DNA of 8,945 nucleotides. Source: UBA1149 sp963579235 (lineage in GTDB: Bacteria; Desulfobacterota; Binatia; UBA1149). Where the stretch lies: the NCBI GenBank assembly GCA_963579235.1, contig CAUZFM010000090.1, positions 1 through 8,945 on the forward strand, in the 5' to 3' direction. Shown here one piece after another: positions 5,731-8,945 of this stretch. The notes under the pieces are model-generated. The model was not told the origin of the DNA. It saw only the letters and a list, made by a program, of their open reading frames with translations, and ran no database searches. Numbering within the stretch: the first letter of the stretch is position 1; the number at the start of each line of letters is the position of its first letter. The position numbers and the translations under genes are program-made.

Positions 5731-7206
5731 TCAGCTATTGACCTCGATCAGGGCCTCCACGCGAGCCTTCCAGGTCGCGCGCTGCTCGAGCCTTCGCTCT
5801 TCGGTCAGGACGGGTTCAAATGCCCGGTCAAACGACCAGCCACCGCCAGGGTCGCCCTCGCCCAGCTCGAGGCCCACCGCGGCGGCTGCCATCAGGGCAA
5901 CGCCGCGGGCGCCACCGTCGGAATCACTGCTGCGCTCGACCCGCGTGCCTGTAAAGTCAGCGATCATCTGCAGCAACAGCTCGCTGTTGGAGGCCCCACC
6001 ATCAACCCGCAGCATTTCGAGGGGTAATGGCTCGACAGATAGAGGCTCGCCGGGGGTTTGCCACAGCCCCTCGGCAGCATCGGCCACCCTGTGGGCCACT
6101 CCTTCAAGGGCCGCGCGCGCGAGCTGCGCACGACCCACCGCTGGAGAAAGCCCACCCAGCTGGGCCAGCACATTATTCTGCCAGGGAGTCCCGAGACCGT
6201 GGAAGGCAGGGATCATCCAGGTGCCCCCGCAATCGTCGGCTGTTTCGGCCTGCGCTGCCAAGGCCGCCGGGCCACCGTCAAAACCCAGCGCAGCGGCCGC
6301 CCAACGCAGGGCTTCGCCTGCGGTGAGGACCTGCCCCTCCATACAGTAAGTCGACTCGCCATCATTTCTCCAGGCCACCAGAGGAAAAGTGCCCGGCCCG
6401 CCCAGCCGCAGTTTGCCCCCGGTATTGAGATTGACCGAAGCGGAGGTCCCCAGCGTGCACTTGGCGCTGCCTTCAGCAAGGCAGCCGAGCCCGAACAACG
6501 AGGCCTGCTGATCGGCCGAAGTACAACCCAGCGGCACCGGAGCACCGAGCAGTTCCGCCTGCAGGCCTCCGGTCACCAGCTTGGAGTCTACGAGCTCGGG
6601 TAACATGGCGCGTTCGAGGCCGAGCTCCACCAGCAGGGCATCGCTCCAGTCACTGTCGGCAAAGTCGTACAGGCCGCTGGGAAAAGCGTTGGAGTGATCG
6701 CAGGTGTGCAAGCCCCCGCAGAGGCCTGCCACCAACCAGGAATTGGGCGTACCCAGGCGCAGCCGGCCAGCAGCCGCCGCCCCGGCCGCGGCTGCGATGT
6801 TGGACACGATCCACTCGGCCTTGCTCGCCGCCATCCCCGGCATCACGAAAAACCCAGCCGCCTGCAACTGCTCGCAACGCTCAGCCCCGCGCGTGTCCCG
6901 CCAGCTTATAACCGGCGACAAGGGCTCCGTGCTGACCGAGTCCCAGGCCACTATCGAGCCGCGTTGGTTGGCTATGCCCAGGGCTTTTACTCCCTCGGCT
7001 TTGCCGCCCGCCCGGCCCAGCACCTCCGTGAGTACCTCGCCCGACGCGGCCAGCACCTGCGCCGCGTCCTGTTCCACCAGCCCGGGCCCCGGATAAGTGG
7101 TGGCCACCGGCCTCACGGCGCGGGCCAGCACCGTGGCCTTCTCGTCATAGGCAATCGCCTTTACCTGCGTGGTACCCACGTCGAGCGCGAGCAGCATGGT
7201 TTTCAT
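5731..7206 (-). CDS. FGGY-family carbohydrate (polyol) kinase, GlpK-like but with altered substrate site
   Basis: The 491-residue protein starts at ATG 7206, which overlaps the stop of the upstream oxidase gene (ATGA), with GGAG (7215-7218) 8 nt upstream. FGGY landmarks are LALDVGTTQVKA (6-17, phosphate loop), PGLVEQDA (41-48), GIANQRGSIVAWD (77-89), ISWRDTRG (100-107), CTSADQQASLFG (228-239) with catalytic-base D232, CTLGTSASVNLNTG (250-263) and VDGGASNSELLLQMIAD (401-417, ATP side). These kinases phosphorylate glycerol, pentuloses, xylulose or other polyols with ATP. The overall motif set is closest to glycerol kinase. However, NQRET of GlpK is NQRGS here, losing the glycerol-binding Glu, and the PYFSGTK segment carrying the glycerol-binding Tyr is PGMAASK. 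Glycerol may therefore not be the substrate, so I give no symbol. Context (glpD, alkyl-DHAP-synthase-like gene) points to a C3 or glycerol-derived polyol. Confidence 0.85.
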   Translation of the reverse strand: MKTMLLALDVGTTQVKAIAYDEKATVLARAVRPVATTYPGPGLVEQDAAQVLAASGEVLTEVLGRAGGKAEGVKALGIANQRGSIVAWDSVSTEPLSPVISWRDTRGAERCEQLQAAGFFVMPGMAASKAEWIVSNIAAAAGAAAAGRLRLGTPNSWLVAGLCGGLHTCDHSNAFPSGLYDFADSDWSDALLVELGLERAMLPELVDSKLVTGGLQAELLGAPVPLGCTSADQQASLFGLGCLAEGSAKCTLGTSASVNLNTGGKLRLGGPGTFPLVAWRNDGESTYCMEGQVLTAGEALRWAAAALGFDGGPAALAAQAETADDCGGTWMIPAFHGLGTPWQNNVLAQLGGLSPAVGRAQLARAALEGVAHRVADAAEGLWQTPGEPLSVEPLPLEMLRVDGGASNSELLLQMIADFTGTRVERSSDSDGGARGVALMAAAAVGLELGEGDPGGGWSFDRAFEPVLTEERRLEQRATWKARVEALIEVNS

Positions 7207-8612
7207 TCGGCAGGCTCCAGCAGCACGCCCGGGTTCATGATACCCATGGGGTCCAACGAGTCCTTGAGGGCACGCAACAACTCTATACCTTCGCCCAGCT
7301 CGGCTCTCAGCCAACCGCGTCTCACGCGGCCGATGCCGTGATGGTGGGCGATCGTGCCGCCGGCTTCGTGAACTGCCCGCATGGTAGTTTCCCAGGCCTG
7401 GTCATAAATCTCCAGGCCACGCTCGAGATCGGGCTGGGACGCGACGAAGGTAAAATAAATATTCGCGCCGTGGGTGTAGCAGTGCGAAACGTGTCCCGAC
7501 ATGAGAAGCATGTCCTCTATCTCCCCGCCCTTTTTACTCACATCGTCGTAGAGGGCCGAAACCCTGTCCCAGGCAATGGCCACTTCTATAGTGTCTGCCA
7601 CCAGCCCCTGGTCGAGCAGGGAGTCAAAAGTGGGTACCTGGTTGCGGTGCTCCATCCAGCTGAGAACCGGCTCTTCACCGCGCGGCGTGCCCCCCTGCGA
7701 TTCCACTATGGCGGCTATGGCCGCGGACTCAGCCTGCACGAGCGACTCGGCCCCCTCGCTGAGGAGCAGCAGGGCAGGTAGGCCCTCGCCCATGCCGGCA
7801 AAATGACGTCCCGCTTCGGCCGCGTCGTACAGGCGGGTAACCGCCGGCCGCCACCCCGCTCGCATTATCAGCCTGAGTGATTCCACACCAGCGGCAAAAT
7901 CGGGCACGGTGAAGGCCTGGCCGCGCCTGCAGTCGGGTAAGGGGTGCACGCGGAAAGTGAGCTCGCTGAATATGCCCAGTGTGCCCTCGCTGCCCATCAA
8001 CATGTGCTTGAGATCGGGGCCGGTGGCCGAACGGGTGGAGCTGGCCAGCCTGAGTACCGTGCCGCCGGGCAGTACGAACTCGCAGCCCAGCAGCATGTCC
8101 TCGATGTTTCCGTACAGGGTAGAGAACTGGCCCGACGCGCGCGTGGCGCACCAACCGCCTACACTCGAAATCTCAATCGACTGCGGACAGTGTCCCATCG
8201 TCAGGCCGCGCTCGTTGAGAGCAGCCTCAAAATCGGAGCCCCGCATGCCAGCCTGGACGGTCGCCCTCAACGAAACGTCGTCTATATTGAGCACGGCATC
8301 CATGCGCCGCAGGTCGACTACTACGCTACCCGCCGACGCCAACACGCCGCCACACACGCCCGAGCCGTGCCCGTAGGGCAGCACCGGTGTGCCGGTCTCC
8401 CCGGCCCAGCGCAGGGCTGCCGAGAGTTCCGCGGTGTTGGCGGGTCTGAGCACCGCCCCGGCCCTAGGTTCGCGCCCACTCGCGCGTGCCTGCATGAGAC
8501 TGCGCATCCAGGTGTCGCGGCCGGTTTCCTGGAGCAGCTCCCCCTCGGTCACTATCTCGAGACCGGGAGCGTCGGCCGCCAGCTTGCCCAGCCCTTCTAC
8601 GTGTTCAGTCAT
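7203..8612 (-). CDS. FAD-linked oxidase, alkyl-dihydroxyacetonephosphate synthase-like (AGPS family)
   Basis: The 469-residue protein starts at ATG 8612 with a good GGAG (8620-8623) at 7 nt spacing. It has a PCMH/VAO-type FAD domain: PYGHGSGVCGG (79-89) is the pyrophosphate loop, VGGWCATRASGQFSTLYGNIED is at 151-172, and GPDLKHMLMGSEGTLG is at 198-213. The C-terminal half has RNQVPTFDSLL (323-333), DTIEVAIAWDRV (340-351), SHCYTHGANIYFTF (376-389) and AHHHGIGRVRRGWL (422-435). The TRASG...YGNIED segment, the YF near 386 and the HHHG motif match alkylglycerone-phosphate synthase. The HxGDGNxH motif of glycolate oxidase / D-lactate dehydrogenase is absent. AGPS swaps the acyl chain of acyl-DHAP for a fatty alcohol, the ether-lipid-forming step. 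Bacterial homologues often lack proven activity, so a 2-hydroxyacid or polyol oxidase is possible. It is slightly shorter than eukaryotic AGPS and lacks any targeting extension. Confidence 0.78.
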   Translation of the reverse strand: MTEHVEGLGKLAADAPGLEIVTEGELLQETGRDTWMRSLMQARASGREPRAGAVLRPANTAELSAALRWAGETGTPVLPYGHGSGVCGGVLASAGSVVVDLRRMDAVLNIDDVSLRATVQAGMRGSDFEAALNERGLTMGHCPQSIEISSVGGWCATRASGQFSTLYGNIEDMLLGCEFVLPGGTVLRLASSTRSATGPDLKHMLMGSEGTLGIFSELTFRVHPLPDCRRGQAFTVPDFAAGVESLRLIMRAGWRPAVTRLYDAAEAGRHFAGMGEGLPALLLLSEGAESLVQAESAAIAAIVESQGGTPRGEEPVLSWMEHRNQVPTFDSLLDQGLVADTIEVAIAWDRVSALYDDVSKKGGEIEDMLLMSGHVSHCYTHGANIYFTFVASQPDLERGLEIYDQAWETTMRAVHEAGGTIAHHHGIGRVRRGWLRAELGEGIELLRALKDSLDPMGIMNPGVLLEPAE

Positions 8613-8642
8613 AGCTCGTCTCCACAGCTCAGCGCCGCTGTT

Positions 8643-8945
8643 TTATTTCGCGGCGTCGCGCGCCGCAAAAATCTGGGCGCGGGTTCTCGAGACAAAAACG
8701 TCCACTTCCCGCTGCCGCCGGTCATCGTCCCAGCCCAGTATCACCGCCAGGGCACGAGCGGCCTCGGGCGCAGCAGCCATGGCCGCCTCGGCGTCGAACA
8801 TCGCAGTGCGCACACGGCGTCGCAACAGGTCATCGAGGGTAAGCGCCATTTCCTGTTCAACGCAGTGCTCGAGCTCGGCCAGGGTCAGGTCTTTGAGACC
8901 GCCCACGGCTTCGCCCAGGGCGGGATCGTCGGCAATACTGCGCAG
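8643..8945 (-). CDS. glpD: aerobic glycerol-3-phosphate dehydrogenase, C-terminal part (5' end outside window)
   Basis: The open frame enters from the right edge and ends at TAA 8643-8645, giving the last 100 residues. They match the helical C-terminal domain (DAO_C) of GlpD: EHCVEQEMALTLDDLLRRRVRTAMFDAEAA parallels the family pattern VRxEMAxTLxDvLaRRtRa, followed by an ILGWDDDRRQREVD segment typical of the end of GlpD. GlpD oxidises glycerol-3-phosphate to DHAP with FAD and feeds the quinone pool at the inner membrane. The FAD domain lies beyond the window. It is the upstream member of the visible minus-strand operon, 30 nt before the AGPS-like gene. DHAP, its product, is the backbone on which the AGPS reaction builds, which supports the pathway reading. 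Confidence 0.83.
   Translation of the reverse strand: MRSIADDPALGEAVGGLKDLTLAELEHCVEQEMALTLDDLLRRRVRTAMFDAEAAMAAAPEAARALAVILGWDDDRRQREVDVFVSRTRAQIFAARDAAK

Noticed and set aside
6058..7341. Plus-strand open frames opposite the FGGY kinase (about 181 and 215 codons)
   Set aside because: No domains or plausible ribosome binding sites; the minus-strand kinase accounts for the region with motifs along its whole length.

Overview
The window looks like GC-rich chromosome from a Gram-negative bacterium. It holds an ExbB/TolQ-type proton-channel gene, a signal-peptide-bearing outer-membrane beta-barrel ending in Phe, a lipoprotein with a lipobox, and a good match to a Fur operator. A proteobacterium or a close relative, perhaps uncultivated, fits best. 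The lineage cannot be fixed from the sequence alone. All genes share similar GC-rich codon use, and I see no mobile element, tRNA, rRNA or CRISPR array.

Left part (1-5015). A partial exbB-like gene (1-409, minus strand) diverges from a compact plus-strand operon. In the 143-nt gap lies a TTGACA / TATCAT promoter whose -10 sits inside a Fur-box-like palindrome (483-507). The operon encodes an OM porin-like barrel with an N-terminal coiled coil, an exported single-domain FMN-binding protein with a TGAT flavinylation motif, a four-helix membrane protein with several intramembrane His residues, and an ApbE-type FAD:protein FMN transferase lipoprotein. Their junctions are short or overlapping (TGATG, 15 nt, GTGA). 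A LOG-family nucleotide phosphoribohydrolase-like gene follows 19 nt after apbE, probably from a TTG start, in a region with competing hairpins. Together this suggests an iron-regulated envelope flavin redox module. The ApbE modifies the FMN protein, the four-helix protein may feed it electrons, and the barrel admits or releases a small substrate. The function, for example reductive iron uptake, is inferred.

Right part (5081-8945, all minus strand, transcribed right to left). The order is the 3' end of glpD (glycerol-3-phosphate dehydrogenase C-terminal domain), an alkyl-DHAP-synthase-like FAD enzyme, an FGGY-family carbohydrate kinase and a HAD phosphatase. Spacings of 30 nt, an ATGA overlap and 2 nt mark an operon. 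The theme is C3 polyol / glycerol-phosphate or ether-glycerolipid metabolism. The kinase lacks the glycerol-contacting residues of GlpK, so its substrate is open. The two halves converge at 5016-5080, where I find no clear terminator. No stretch longer than about 150 bases lacks a gene.
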